A DNA stretch of 37,919 bases from a virus, in the IMG/VR virus record IMGVR_UViG_3300021365_000045, positions 1-37,919 of that record. One strand, written 5' to 3'. This document shows, piece after piece, positions 8,205 to 16,845 of the stretch. The stretch's first letter is position 1, and each line of letters starts with the position of its first letter. The notes under the pieces are model-generated. The model made no database searches. It was not told the DNA's origin and was given only the letters and a program-made list of their open reading frames with translations. The position numbers were made by a program, and so were the translations under genes.

Positions 8205-9257
8205 CTATAGGAAGATGTTTTCCATCTTGTGTTTCTGCTCTCGACTAAACTCGTAAAATCTTTGTTTGTTATATATTAGATCAGGTAGCATGTCTCCATA
8301 CATAGACATTTTATTTTCTGAGGATAGACCAGCCAGAAATTTTAATAAAGAAACGTGATCATTCAACACATCGAGAGAATGTTTGAGGTCTATGTGTGGC
8401 CAGTAATTGTTAAATGTTTTAAAGCCGTTTTTTTCCAACCACCCATATGTTTTTGGATTTCCTTGAATAATGTATGGTCTAAGACCTATCATGGGTTTCC
8501 ATATACGTTCATTCACGAACACCGGTTCCCAATGGTCGAATACCGTTTCAGAACTGATGTAAAGGAAGCATTTTTTCCATACTTCAAGTTTTCCCACAGT
8601 AACCAGATCGTTAGGTATTCCTCCATAATGTGTTGGATTGTTTTGCCCGTCATTCTTGTATGGATCGTGAGATTCATTAAGTGTTATTGGTTCCCATGTT
8701 CTCCCCTCACACCACGCAAAGTGTTCATCGGTCTTTGCTCCCAACGTTATTATGCCATTGTCTAGTAGTCCATGTTTTTTTACTAGATTGGCAAAATCAA
8801 CTCTCCATGCACGTGGTTTACGTTGATAGCACAAGAAGTCCTTGCTGTACTCTTGTAGCATCACTTCCTCGTTTTTGTATTTGGGCATCAACTCGGTACC
8901 TACTATGGCATGGAAGTTCCATTCATACTGACTGTCATCGAACATTCCAATCTTGTAGATATTCTTTATTCCAAATCTTACACACATCTCACTGATATCT
9001 TTTTCCATCAAATACAAAGGATCTATAATTGATAACAAGAATAAATTATCGAACCTTTTATTGTCTCTGAACAATTTCTCTACCTTTGCCCATTCGCCGT
9101 TGTTAAACTGAGACCCAAACCAAGTGGTGTTTATCAATAGATTACTTTTATCTGGAAACTTATTTTCAATCTGTTGGGCAGTCTTGTCAAAAATTGCAAT
9201 CTCCTCCGGACCGTACTGCCACTCTTCGGGAAATGTTGTACCTATTCTCGTCAGCAT
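8205..9257 (-). CDS. Glycosyltransferase-like protein (second copy), 350 aa
   Basis: The C-terminal region FVNERIWKPMIGLRPYIIQG...LEKNGFKTFNNYWP parallels the protein at 5096-6145 (TEKIARPLGTKTPFLIMSS...LRKLGFRSFGKFWDE). This points to a shared GT10-like or related glycosyltransferase C-lobe. The N-terminal half differs. It is translated from the minus strand and its ATG overlaps the stop of the epimerase upstream in the same operon (TAATG), so the two are coupled. It probably transfers a sugar to a phage or host surface acceptor. Evidence is by motif resemblance only. Confidence 0.5.
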   Translation of the reverse strand: MLTRIGTTFPEEWQYGPEEIAIFDKTAQQIENKFPDKSNLLINTTWFGSQFNNGEWAKVEKLFRDNKRFDNLFLLSIIDPLYLMEKDISEMCVRFGIKNIYKIGMFDDSQYEWNFHAIVGTELMPKYKNEEVMLQEYSKDFLCYQRKPRAWRVDFANLVKKHGLLDNGIITLGAKTDEHFAWCEGRTWEPITLNESHDPYKNDGQNNPTHYGGIPNDLVTVGKLEVWKKCFLYISSETVFDHWEPVFVNERIWKPMIGLRPYIIQGNPKTYGWLEKNGFKTFNNYWPHIDLKHSLDVLNDHVSLLKFLAGLSSENKMSMYGDMLPDLIYNKQRFYEFSREQKHKMENIFL

Positions 9258-10084
9258 TACAGCATTGTCCTTATGCCCTCGTCTAGACCGATAGTTGGTT
9301 CCAAACCCAGGCTCTTCAGCAGAGTGATATCTGCATACCTATAACCCGCACCTTCCGGTTCATTGGTTTGTGTTATGAGATTCAATGAGTAATCTCCGTG
9401 AACTTCTTTGTATATTATTTGTGCCACTTGTTTGAATGTCAGCGGTATTCCTGTGCCTATATTCAGTATAATGGGTTCTTCCCTTTGTACAAGATAGTCG
9501 AACACCCGCAAGGCATCGTTGATGTGTACCCAATCACGTACCTGTGTGCCACTTCCCCAAACACTACATTCTCCCTGCTTCGCCCTGGTGATTATTGCAG
9601 GCAAAGGATAGTCCATGCTCTGTCCTGGACCATATATGGTGAATGGTCTCATGATGTGGCTTTTTACTTTGGCGAACTTCAACATGCACTCCGCGGCCAG
9701 TTTGCTCATGCCATACATGTCAAACGTATCGCCCCCTGCCATATCTTCTCGCATTGGGGTGCCTTCTTGAGTCTGTAAAGATTTTGGATATGCGGCACAA
9801 CTGCTGGGATAGATTATTTTATCCGCGTGTGTCTCTGCCCATTCTATAACCTGTCTGTCAAGTTCGATATTTTTCGTGATACGATAGAGATTGTTATCGA
9901 TCCCTTTCCTACCTCCCACGTATGCGGCCAAGTGTATGAGCACATCAAATCTTTCGTCTGGTAATCCATACTTGAAGATATCTTTATCAATGTCTACGCC
10001 AGATACTGAATGACCTTTTCCCAGTAGATGTTGCATGACGTGGGTACCTAGAAATCCCTTGCTACCTGTGATCAGTATTTTCAC
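9257..10084 (-). CDS. NAD-dependent epimerase/dehydratase, possibly GDP-fucose-synthase-like, 275 aa
   Basis: The Rossmann motif GSKGFLG (7-13), HLAA (51-54), a Ser region YPSSCAAYP (92-100) and catalytic Y124-x3-K128 (MYGMSK) define an extended SDR. HLAAYVGGRKG and PSSCAAYP are reminiscent of GDP-L-fucose synthase (HLAAKVGG and SSCIYP). Other 4-epimerases remain possible. It is the middle gene of a minus-strand trio, overlapping a glycosyltransferase-like gene downstream and an SGNH hydrolase upstream by 4 bases. It probably supplies a nucleotide sugar. Confidence 0.85.
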   Translation of the reverse strand: MKILITGSKGFLGTHVMQHLLGKGHSVSGVDIDKDIFKYGLPDERFDVLIHLAAYVGGRKGIDNNLYRITKNIELDRQVIEWAETHADKIIYPSSCAAYPKSLQTQEGTPMREDMAGGDTFDMYGMSKLAAECMLKFAKVKSHIMRPFTIYGPGQSMDYPLPAIITRAKQGECSVWGSGTQVRDWVHINDALRVFDYLVQREEPIILNIGTGIPLTFKQVAQIIYKEVHGDYSLNLITQTNEPEGAGYRYADITLLKSLGLEPTIGLDEGIRTML

Positions 10085-10983
10085 TTAATAATCTCCTTTA
10101 ATATATATTCGGCCCATAACCTGTGGCCATTGTAATCAGGGTGTGCTTTGTCCTCAGCAACGTGATCCATGGTGTTCAACATTGTTTTTTGCTTTTCCGC
10201 CTGTCCAATTTTTTCCATCATCCACTTCTGGAAAGCAATCTTTTGATCACTGTTAGACAATAAATTTTCTAAATTTGCCAACGATTTTATGCTGTCCATG
10301 TCAACAAATATTCCGCCTAGATTGGTCTTTGACAAAAGCCTATACCACGGCAAAGGAATAATATTCTTTTCTTCGAGCACGTCAAAACCACAATGGTCAA
10401 TAGCATTTGTACCAACCAGCAGTTTTACACGTGTTTCAGAGTTAGTTAACATATCAATGTCTCTCAACATTTTTTTATTAAGTCCAAATAGAAAGTCTTC
10501 ATAGTCGTCTACATCTGCCATTCTGTTTGTTTGGAAAAAGGTCTTGTAATCGGTTAAACTATCATGAAACGTGTAAAACCATCTGCCTGTACTTGTAAAA
10601 TTAATCATCACAATTATTTCTTTAAATTGCAGGAGAGGTAATAATGCACGAAATTCAAACACCTTGTCGACCATCCACTGGTTTCCCATCGCATAAAAGC
10701 CGAGGTTTAGCCAGTTCCAATTTTTTTCTTTAGAAATGATATTACCATACAAACAATTCAATCGAAAATCATTTTGTTCCGCTGTAATATTTGTAGCGTC
10801 TGGATTTAAATCGGATATTCCAGCACCCCAAGTCCAACTATCTCCTATGGTAACCAACAGTGTGTCACTGCTTCGGTCCACGTAATCATATGGCCAAATG
10901 TGTTCTTCATGATGACTGTGCAACGGTCCCACAGGTGAGAAGAAGTGTTTGAAGTTGTTTTGATTTAAAGTTATTTTCTTCAT
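10081..10983 (-). CDS. SGNH/GDSL-family hydrolase, 300 aa
   Basis: The block I motif VTIGDSWTWGAG (about 45-56) carries the nucleophile Ser 49. Near the C-terminus DKAHPDYNGHRLW (about 278-290) fits the D-x-x-H of block V. Between them is an unassigned ~220-residue region with many aromatics. No signal peptide is seen. Such enzymes deacetylate or acylate sugars, which fits the operon with epimerase and glycosyltransferase genes. It is the promoter-proximal gene of the minus-strand island, with its ATG at 10983 next to a divergent promoter region. A second SGNH protein lies across that promoter at 11721. Confidence 0.75.
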   Translation of the reverse strand: MKKITLNQNNFKHFFSPVGPLHSHHEEHIWPYDYVDRSSDTLLVTIGDSWTWGAGISDLNPDATNITAEQNDFRLNCLYGNIISKEKNWNWLNLGFYAMGNQWMVDKVFEFRALLPLLQFKEIIVMINFTSTGRWFYTFHDSLTDYKTFFQTNRMADVDDYEDFLFGLNKKMLRDIDMLTNSETRVKLLVGTNAIDHCGFDVLEEKNIIPLPWYRLLSKTNLGGIFVDMDSIKSLANLENLLSNSDQKIAFQKWMMEKIGQAEKQKTMLNTMDHVAEDKAHPDYNGHRLWAEYILKEIIK

Positions 10984-11012
10984 TTGACGTTTCCATTAAC
11001 TATGTGTATAAT
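10984..11012 (+). promoter_or_regulatory. Sigma70-type promoter TTGACG-N17-TATAAT
   Basis: The -35 TTGACG is at 10984-10989 and the -10 TATAAT at 11007-11012, with optimal 17-base spacing. The -10 is followed after 7 bases by the ATG of the nuclease gene at 11020, so the predicted start site falls on the ATG and the message should be leaderless. The -10 lies inside a 14-base perfect palindrome (11005-11018) that also presents TATAAT to the minus strand. Confidence 0.8.
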
Positions 11013-11019
11013 TATACAT

Positions 11020-11724
11020 ATGAAAATACCAGAAGATGTCCTTGTGGACAAAGGCATCACATACAATCAAAAATATCCCTATAATGAACTTGCAAGAGTT
11101 ACCAAGAATCACAAACGACACTATGAGACACCCGACGGTAGGCAGGTGCCCAGTGTGACCACTGTGTTGAGTGCTACCAAAGACATGACACACCTACACG
11201 CATGGCGTAAGAGGATCGGCGTGGAGAAGGCACAGCAGATCACAACTGAGAGCGCCAACATAGGGACTGTGATGCACCGTAGCCTAGAGAAGCACGTTAA
11301 GGGCGAAGACAGGACTCCTGGATCTAATCTCATACAACAAAAAGCACACAAGATGGCCAACGTCATAATAGACAACGGACTGAACAATGTGAGCGAAGTA
11401 TGGGGATCAGAAGTTTCTCTGTATTATCCAGAACTATATGCAGGCACCACTGATCTAGTTGGTGTGTACAAAGGCGAACCAGCAATCATGGACTTCAAAC
11501 AAGCGAGACGTCTCAAGAAAAAGGAGTGGGTGGAGGACTACTATCTCCAGTTAGTGGCATACGCCGAAGCACACAACAAGATGTATGACACACAGATAAG
11601 GACCGGTCGGATATTCATATGCACACAGGCCAACGAGTACCAGACATTTGACATAGACAACTACGATCACTGGGTAGGACAGTGGTACGCCAAGTTAGAG
11701 CAATACTACAAGAAAATACTATGA
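11020..11724 (+). CDS. PD-(D/E)XK nuclease-family protein, 234 aa
   Basis: ATG 11020 is chosen because a consensus promoter ends 7 bases before it. An in-frame ATG at 11002 lies within that promoter. The C-terminal half contains EVSLYYPELYAGTTDLVG, a metal-binding Asp segment. AIMDFKQARRLK gives the D-x-K core, and YYLQLVAYAEAH gives the downstream Gln. This order (E...GTxDLVG...DFK...Q) is that of the RecB/Cas4-like PD-(D/E)XK exonuclease superfamily found in many T4-like marine phages. A role in host DNA degradation or phage recombination is likely. The promoter suggests early expression. Its stop overlaps the next ATG (ATGA). Confidence 0.85.
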   Translation: MKIPEDVLVDKGITYNQKYPYNELARVTKNHKRHYETPDGRQVPSVTTVLSATKDMTHLHAWRKRIGVEKAQQITTESANIGTVMHRSLEKHVKGEDRTPGSNLIQQKAHKMANVIIDNGLNNVSEVWGSEVSLYYPELYAGTTDLVGVYKGEPAIMDFKQARRLKKKEWVEDYYLQLVAYAEAHNKMYDTQIRTGRIFICTQANEYQTFDIDNYDHWVGQWYAKLEQYYKKIL

Positions 11725-12485
11725 TCAAGTATCCTTTGCACTGTTTCGGAGATAGTTTCACTTGTGGTACGGAATTGGTTGATTACAAGTATGTACAAAA
11801 CTATCCTTCATACCTAGGATACAACGATTGGAGTAAATTGCCTGCGTCCCAACGTCAGCGTCCCCCTATAGATCAGAGTAACATAAAAAAAATTGAAATG
11901 GAAGAACATCAAAACTCCTATGTTGGGTTATTAGGAGGGGTGAATCACGGTATAGCCGGATGTAGTTTGCAAACAATACAGAGGCTTGTGATCGATCACT
12001 TGGAGCACTCCAGATCAAAAAACATAATTGTTATACAACCCACGGGTATAGAGCGTTGGAGTGAATATGTGCATGACAAATGGAAAGATTACATAGGAGG
12101 AGTAATGAGCCAAGACGCTGGTGATTTAGAAAAACAGTACCTAAGGTTCAGACTTTCTAATAGCACACAGTTCAGCAACTTATTGCTGTGGCATAACTGT
12201 TTGTTGACTCTTATCGAATATGTAAAATCACATAGAAATACAGCAGATTATTGGATAATCAATAATGGAAGTTTTAATGAAATAACAACTTTATTAGGAC
12301 CGTCGAAAATATCTGATCCCATGTTACAAAATACATTAACATATTTAAAAGATAAAACTATAAATTTTCCTCAGGTCGAGGACATGCAATATCCCTATTT
12401 TTGTATAGGAGGCCATGTGAACATTGAAGCACACAAAGAACTGGCACAAAGGTTACAGTTTGCCCTAAGCAGATATTATAGGTAA
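11721..12485 (+). CDS. SGNH/GDSL-type hydrolase-like protein, 254 aa
   Basis: It starts at ATG 11721, overlapping the upstream stop (ATGA). The N-terminal CFGDSFTCG (8-16) is a block I motif with Ser 12. The C-terminal FCIGGHVNIEAHKELAQ provides a possible block V His. A Gly/Asn segment (GGVNHGIAGCS, about 72-82) fits blocks II-III. It is a second SGNH protein near the one at 10081-10983 but is not obviously a close copy. It is likely part of surface-glycan modification, while co-transcription with the nuclease gene suggests early expression. Confidence 0.7.
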   Translation: MIKYPLHCFGDSFTCGTELVDYKYVQNYPSYLGYNDWSKLPASQRQRPPIDQSNIKKIEMEEHQNSYVGLLGGVNHGIAGCSLQTIQRLVIDHLEHSRSKNIIVIQPTGIERWSEYVHDKWKDYIGGVMSQDAGDLEKQYLRFRLSNSTQFSNLLLWHNCLLTLIEYVKSHRNTADYWIINNGSFNEITTLLGPSKISDPMLQNTLTYLKDKTINFPQVEDMQYPYFCIGGHVNIEAHKELAQRLQFALSRYYR

Positions 12486-12505
12486 TTGCTAACCAACTTC
12501 GCCCA

Positions 12506-12642
12506 ATGGTTGCTACCCTCGACGTGCAGATCAACCCAAACTAAAGCCGTACACTAACAACAGAGGACTAATAAAGAGTGATTATTGCAAGGGCAAGACT
12601 TGGCGTTTGAAGGACGGCAAGCGGGTTTGGATCACTGTATAA
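12506..12642 (+). pseudogene. Small gene needing a -1 frameshift (programmed or decayed), ~45 aa
   Basis: An ATG at 12506 opens MVATLDVQINPN and stops at TAA 12542-12544. The last in-frame codons before the stop read through a canonical slippery heptamer C-CCA-AAC (12535-12541). In the -1 frame translation would continue for 33 codons to TAA 12640, giving KPYTNNRGLIKSDYCKGKTW and ending GKRVWITV. The downstream peptide looks like genuine protein sequence but its frame has no start codon of its own. This is either programmed -1 frameshifting or a decayed gene. There is no ribosome-binding site before 12506. The stop overlaps the late-promoter box for the fibre gene. Confidence 0.4.
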
Positions 12643-12645
12643 ATA
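12638..12645 (+). promoter_or_regulatory. T4-late-type promoter TATAAATA
   Basis: An exact TATAAATA lies 38 bases before the GTG start of the tail fibre. It is centred in a perfect inverted repeat CTGTAT-AA-ATACAG. A ribosome-binding site (AGAGGAAAC) follows at the right place. An exact late box before an evident virion gene is the best example of this class in the window. Confidence 0.6.
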
Positions 12646-12683
12646 CAGTAAATGTTAACAAAATTTAGAGGAAACAATTAATC

Positions 12684-14282
12684 GTGCCTATTGTCCAAAT
12701 TTCGAGGATACAACATAGAAGAGGTAAACGAACGGATCTACCGCAACTGGCCGCGGGCGAACTGGGTTGGGTAGTAGACGAGCAGAGGCTATTCATTGGA
12801 AACGGCACAGTTTCAGATGGTGCACCAGCAGTGGGCAACACAGAGATTGTTACGTCAGGCAGTTCGGCATTCACCACAGCATTGAACCATACCTACAAAG
12901 GTTACTTGGGAGACAGCACACCTGTAGGTACAAGCCAACAGAGAACTGTTCAACAGAGATTAGATGACTACGTATCTGTGAAAGACTTCGGGGCCGCAGG
13001 TGATGACAGCACAGCAGACATAACTGCAATACAAAATGCCATAGATGAGATTTACAAGGACACTGACAAAGATGACACAAGATCAAGAAGAGTGCTTTTC
13101 TTTCCGGCGGGTACATATAGGATCAACGCGGCTCTAAAGATACCGCCATACGCAACATTAATAGGTGAAGGTCCAGACAAGACCATAATAAGGAATTCAG
13201 GCAACAACGCTGTGATGGTGACACAGGACGACGACGGTAATGTTGGAGCCAACATTGGAAACTCAAGTGCAACCACACCAACACAAATACAGATTTCAAA
13301 CATGACACTCAGGAACACAGTTGCCTATGGTGGCGTGTCTTTAGACAGAGTAACACATGCATACTTTAACAATGTCAAGTTCCAGGGTTCATATGCATCT
13401 GGAGGCAGTGACGCTTCAACCTCAAAAGGTGTAACAGTAAATCATTCCAATGCAACATATTCAACATCCAACGTCACTTTCAACCAATGCCAGTTCACAA
13501 AGTTTGCTAGATTGGTAGACGTCAGTTATAACGCGACTAATGTCAGGTTCCATGCCTGTGATTTCTCAACTGCATACTATGGAGCACTTATCGGTGCAGA
13601 GATGGATGGTAGCACAGCAGGACTGAACGACGGACCAAGGGACATGCAATTCACAAGTTCAAGTTGGAGCACCATAGGACAACAGGCCATATTGGTTGCA
13701 CCGGCAACAGGTGCCACAGACGGCGCCGGACCAAGACACATAGTTTCACACGCGAACTACTACGCAAAGACTGTTGCAAACAATTTTGAAGGAACAGGCA
13801 CATTCAGTGAAGTTCCAGTAATACAGTTTGACAACGATGAATGTACATCATCACAAGATTTCTTTGAAAGAACAGACCTGAGACAATCGGATGGTAGTTC
13901 AAACTTGAATGCCGCACCAGAGGTGCAAGGAATAGGTGTCTCATCTAAGTTGATAAAATCACAGACTTTACCTGACAACACATCGTCGGCCACTACGATA
14001 AACGAATATCCAGCACTCACAAGTAAAGGGATATCAATAAAGTATAAAATCACAAGAGGGACTCTTGATAGAACAGGTGAGTTTATAATAAGTGCTTCTA
14101 CAACAGCGGTGGGTTTCGATGACACGTTCACGGAAAGCGGTGCAGATGTTGGTGTAACTCTGACTGCTGTCTTAGATGATAAAGATTCCACGTCAGGCAA
14201 TGAAACTGTTGCCTTCAAGTTCACAACTACCAGCACAGGTACAGCGGCAACAATCGATTACCAGACAACAATCATCGCATAA
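12684..14282 (+). CDS. Tail fibre/tailspike with pectate-lyase-type beta-helix, 532 aa
   Basis: Translation begins at GTG 12684 after an AGAGGAAAC ribosome-binding site. Residues 1-40 (RIQHRRGKRTDLPQLAAGEL... RLFIGNG) match the short N-terminal repeat of many phage fibre proteins. VSVKDFGAAGDDSTADITAI (about 97-116), with RRVLFFPAGTYRI, marks the start of a pectate-lyase-3-type right-handed beta-helix. The body is rich in Thr, Ser, Asn and Gly with repeated short strands, and the C-terminus ends in Thr-rich strands. It probably binds and may cleave host surface polysaccharide. The carbohydrate genes to its left fit a surface-recognition theme. Confidence 0.85.
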   Translation: MPIVQISRIQHRRGKRTDLPQLAAGELGWVVDEQRLFIGNGTVSDGAPAVGNTEIVTSGSSAFTTALNHTYKGYLGDSTPVGTSQQRTVQQRLDDYVSVKDFGAAGDDSTADITAIQNAIDEIYKDTDKDDTRSRRVLFFPAGTYRINAALKIPPYATLIGEGPDKTIIRNSGNNAVMVTQDDDGNVGANIGNSSATTPTQIQISNMTLRNTVAYGGVSLDRVTHAYFNNVKFQGSYASGGSDASTSKGVTVNHSNATYSTSNVTFNQCQFTKFARLVDVSYNATNVRFHACDFSTAYYGALIGAEMDGSTAGLNDGPRDMQFTSSSWSTIGQQAILVAPATGATDGAGPRHIVSHANYYAKTVANNFEGTGTFSEVPVIQFDNDECTSSQDFFERTDLRQSDGSSNLNAAPEVQGIGVSSKLIKSQTLPDNTSSATTINEYPALTSKGISIKYKITRGTLDRTGEFIISASTTAVGFDDTFTESGADVGVTLTAVLDDKDSTSGNETVAFKFTTTSTGTAATIDYQTTIIA

Positions 14283-14299
14283 TAATCAATAAACAGATA

Positions 14300-14319
14300 G
14301 ACAGAAAACTTTTTTTGTC
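14300..14319 (+). terminator. Candidate hairpin terminator after tail fibre
   Basis: GACAGAAA pairs with TTTTTGTC around an ACTT loop (8 pairs, one G-U), 17 bases after the fibre stop. The U run is within the stem rather than after it, so termination efficiency is uncertain. The rest of the 142-base gap to nrdA is A/T-rich. It contains a 15-codon ATG frame (14371-14418) of doubtful reality and a GATAAATA box. Confidence 0.35.
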
Positions 14320-14417
14320 GTAATATTAGTACATTATAAAATTACATAACGACGCTGTGATTTTATTCGTATGAAGGGTGACAGACAAGGACAAAAAAAG
14401 TTAAACACACGGATTTA

Positions 14418-14425
14418 GATAAATA
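14418..14425 (+). promoter_or_regulatory. Late-type box GATAAATA abutting nrdA
   Basis: GATAAATA ends on the A of the first nrdA ATG (14425). If it is a real late-type promoter, transcription would start inside the annotated gene and the in-frame ATG at 14473 would be the start used. It may be coincidental; class I reductases are usually expressed early or middle in T4-like phages. Confidence 0.25.
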
Positions 14426-16830
14426 TGGATACAACAAAAACAAAAATCAAACACAAAAAATACAAAATCTTAATGCCCAATACCAACTCTAGTACGATTA
14501 AAGTTCAAAAAAGAGATGGCAGGCTAGAGGACCTTGATATTAATAAAATTCATTTCGTCGTTGAAGAGGCGTGTGAAGGTCTTTCTGGAGTGTCGTCATC
14601 ACAGATCGAAATGAACGCCAACATACAGTTCTATGATGGCATGACAACCAAGGACATCCAAAATGTCCTAGTACGTTCAGCAAATGATTTAATCAGTCTT
14701 GATGCTCCGAACTATCAATATGCCGCGGCAAGATTGCTTTCCTATGATGTGCGGAAGGAAGCACACGGTCAGTACGAATACATTCCATTATTAAAACTGA
14801 TCCTAAGGAACATTAGATCGGGTGTGTATGACAAAGGCATACTAGACAAGTATTCAAAGACAGAGATTAAAAAATTCAACACATGGATCAAGAGAGACAG
14901 AGATCTCAAATTCACATACGCAGGACTTAGACAGATCTGTGACAAGTATCTTGTACAGGACAGAAGCACGGGACAACTGTATGAGACTCCACAGGACATG
15001 TACATGATGATCGCGGCGACACTGTTCGCGGAGTATCCAACAAAGACGAGGATGTCGTATGTGAAAAAATATTACGATGCAATCTCACTGCACAAGATCA
15101 ACATACCCACGCCAGTGATGGCAGGAGTGAGGACACCTATCAGACAGTTCGCAAGTTGCGTACTTGTCGACAGTGATGACACCTTACCAAGTATCTTTTC
15201 AAGCGATATGGCAATCGGTTTATACGTTGCCAGAAGGGCGGGCATAGGGATTAACGCAGGACGTATCAGAGGTATCAACAGCAAGATCAGGGGAGGGGAG
15301 GTCCAACACACAGGAGTCATTCCGTTCCTTAAAAAATTCGAAAGCACTGTGAGATGTTGTACACAGAATGGTGTGCGTGGTGGAAATGCAACTGTTCACT
15401 TCCCAATTTGGCATCCAGAGATAGAAGACATCCTAGTATTAAAAAATAACAAAGGTACAGAGGACAATAGGGTTAGAAGAATGGACTACTCAATACAAAT
15501 TTCTAAATTGTTCTATGAGAGATTCATGAACGAGGAAGATATCACTCTTATCTCTCCACACCAGGCTCCAGGGTTGTATGAAGCGTTTGGTACAGAAGAT
15601 TTTGACGACTTGTACTTGAAGTATGAAGCAGATAAAACTATTCCAAAGAAAACAGTACCAGCACAGGACCTATTCTTTGATCTTTTAAAAGAGAGAGCAG
15701 AGACCGGTAGGATATACATAATGAACCTTGACCACTGCAACTCACACAGTTCATTCAAAGACAAAGTCTCAATGAGTAACCTGTGTCAGGAGATCACACT
15801 TCCAACAACACCCATACAGGACATACATGATGAGCAAGGAGAGATCGCACTCTGTATCCTTTCAGCAGTTAATGTTGGTGGGCTAAATGATTTAAGTGAA
15901 CTGGAAAATATCTGTGACCTTAGTGTTAGGGCATTAGAACAGATCATAGACTATCAAGATTATCCAGTTAAGGCCGCAGAAGTATCAACAAAGAAAAGAA
16001 GAAGTTTAGGTATAGGTTACATTGGACTTGCACACTACCTGGCAAAGAACGGTGTCAAGTATTCAGATCCAAAGGCGTGGGATCTAGTTGACAGACTAAC
16101 AGAAGCATTCCAATACAATCTTCTGAGAGCAAGTTGCAACATAGCAATGGAAAAAGGAAAGTGCGAAGGATTTGAAAGAACAAAATACGCAGACGGCCTG
16201 CTACCAATTGATCACTACAAGAAAGAGATCGACGAAATCGTGCCACACAAACAGAGAATGGCATGGGAAAGTCTAAGAAAAGACATAGCCAAGTATGGCC
16301 TAAGACACAGCACACTGTCAGCACAGATGCCAAGTGAGAGTAGTTCCGTGGTTTCAAACGAGACAAACGGTATTGAACCACCAAGAGCATTGATGGCGAT
16401 CAAGAAAAGCAAGAAAGGTCCGCTGAAGCAGATAGCACCAGGGTTCCCCAAACTTAAAAATGATTACACTTTACTATGGGACATGCCAAGCAACGAGGGT
16501 TACATCAATGTTGTGGCAATGATGCAGAAGTATTTTGACCAAGCCATATCAGGTAACTGGTCATACAATCCATTACAGTTCGAAAACAACGAAGTGCCTC
16601 TGTCAGCCATGGCACAGGACATGCTTACAGCATACAAGTATGGCTGGAAAACATCATATTATCAAAACACATACGATTTCAAAGGGGAGGAAGAGGACGT
16701 ACAACCAGCGGGCATCGCCGCACAACTGGAAGACGATGGTGAGGATGTGATCCTTGAACCTGAGAATCCGGTTGATCAGATAAGTACAACCGCAGACGAC
16801 GACGGTGAGTGCGACGCTTGTACAATCTAA
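14425..16830 (+). CDS. nrdA: Ribonucleotide reductase class Ia large subunit, 801 aa
   Basis: The enzyme reduces ribonucleoside diphosphates to deoxyribonucleotides together with NrdB. The N-terminal ATP cone is visible (KVQKRDGRLEDLDINKIHF). Active-site elements follow in order: QFASCVLVDSDD (first redox Cys), NLCQEITLPT (the N-x-C-x-E catalytic core), then ALCILSAVN (second redox Cys). The tail ends ECDACTI, a C-x2-C pair for shuttling electrons from glutaredoxin. Length is slightly above the family's ~760 residues. There is no intein or split, unlike some phage versions. ATG 14425 is taken as the start; ATG 14473 (MPNTNSS) is a good alternative. nrdB follows 15 bases later, and a glutaredoxin is encoded at 37134. 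Confidence 0.97.
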   Translation: MDTTKTKIKHKKYKILMPNTNSSTIKVQKRDGRLEDLDINKIHFVVEEACEGLSGVSSSQIEMNANIQFYDGMTTKDIQNVLVRSANDLISLDAPNYQYAAARLLSYDVRKEAHGQYEYIPLLKLILRNIRSGVYDKGILDKYSKTEIKKFNTWIKRDRDLKFTYAGLRQICDKYLVQDRSTGQLYETPQDMYMMIAATLFAEYPTKTRMSYVKKYYDAISLHKINIPTPVMAGVRTPIRQFASCVLVDSDDTLPSIFSSDMAIGLYVARRAGIGINAGRIRGINSKIRGGEVQHTGVIPFLKKFESTVRCCTQNGVRGGNATVHFPIWHPEIEDILVLKNNKGTEDNRVRRMDYSIQISKLFYERFMNEEDITLISPHQAPGLYEAFGTEDFDDLYLKYEADKTIPKKTVPAQDLFFDLLKERAETGRIYIMNLDHCNSHSSFKDKVSMSNLCQEITLPTTPIQDIHDEQGEIALCILSAVNVGGLNDLSELENICDLSVRALEQIIDYQDYPVKAAEVSTKKRRSLGIGYIGLAHYLAKNGVKYSDPKAWDLVDRLTEAFQYNLLRASCNIAMEKGKCEGFERTKYADGLLPIDHYKKEIDEIVPHKQRMAWESLRKDIAKYGLRHSTLSAQMPSESSSVVSNETNGIEPPRALMAIKKSKKGPLKQIAPGFPKLKNDYTLLWDMPSNEGYINVVAMMQKYFDQAISGNWSYNPLQFENNEVPLSAMAQDMLTAYKYGWKTSYYQNTYDFKGEEEDVQPAGIAAQLEDDGEDVILEPENPVDQISTTADDDGECDACTI

Positions 16831-16845
16831 CATAGAAGAATTATT

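Noticed and set aside
8355-8995. Two + strand frames opposite the minus-strand glycosyltransferase-like gene
   Set aside because: They are rich in Cys, Phe and Ser in the pattern of antisense shadows and lack recognisable motifs. The minus strand has a coherent family match.
14315-14340. TTGTCG...TATAAA before nrdA as a sigma70 promoter
   Set aside because: The spacer is only 14 bases and the -35 is poor.
14371-14418. A 15-codon ATG frame just before nrdA, possible leader peptide
   Set aside because: It has no ribosome-binding site, no regulatory codon pattern, and a composition typical of random A-rich sequence. Kept only as a note.
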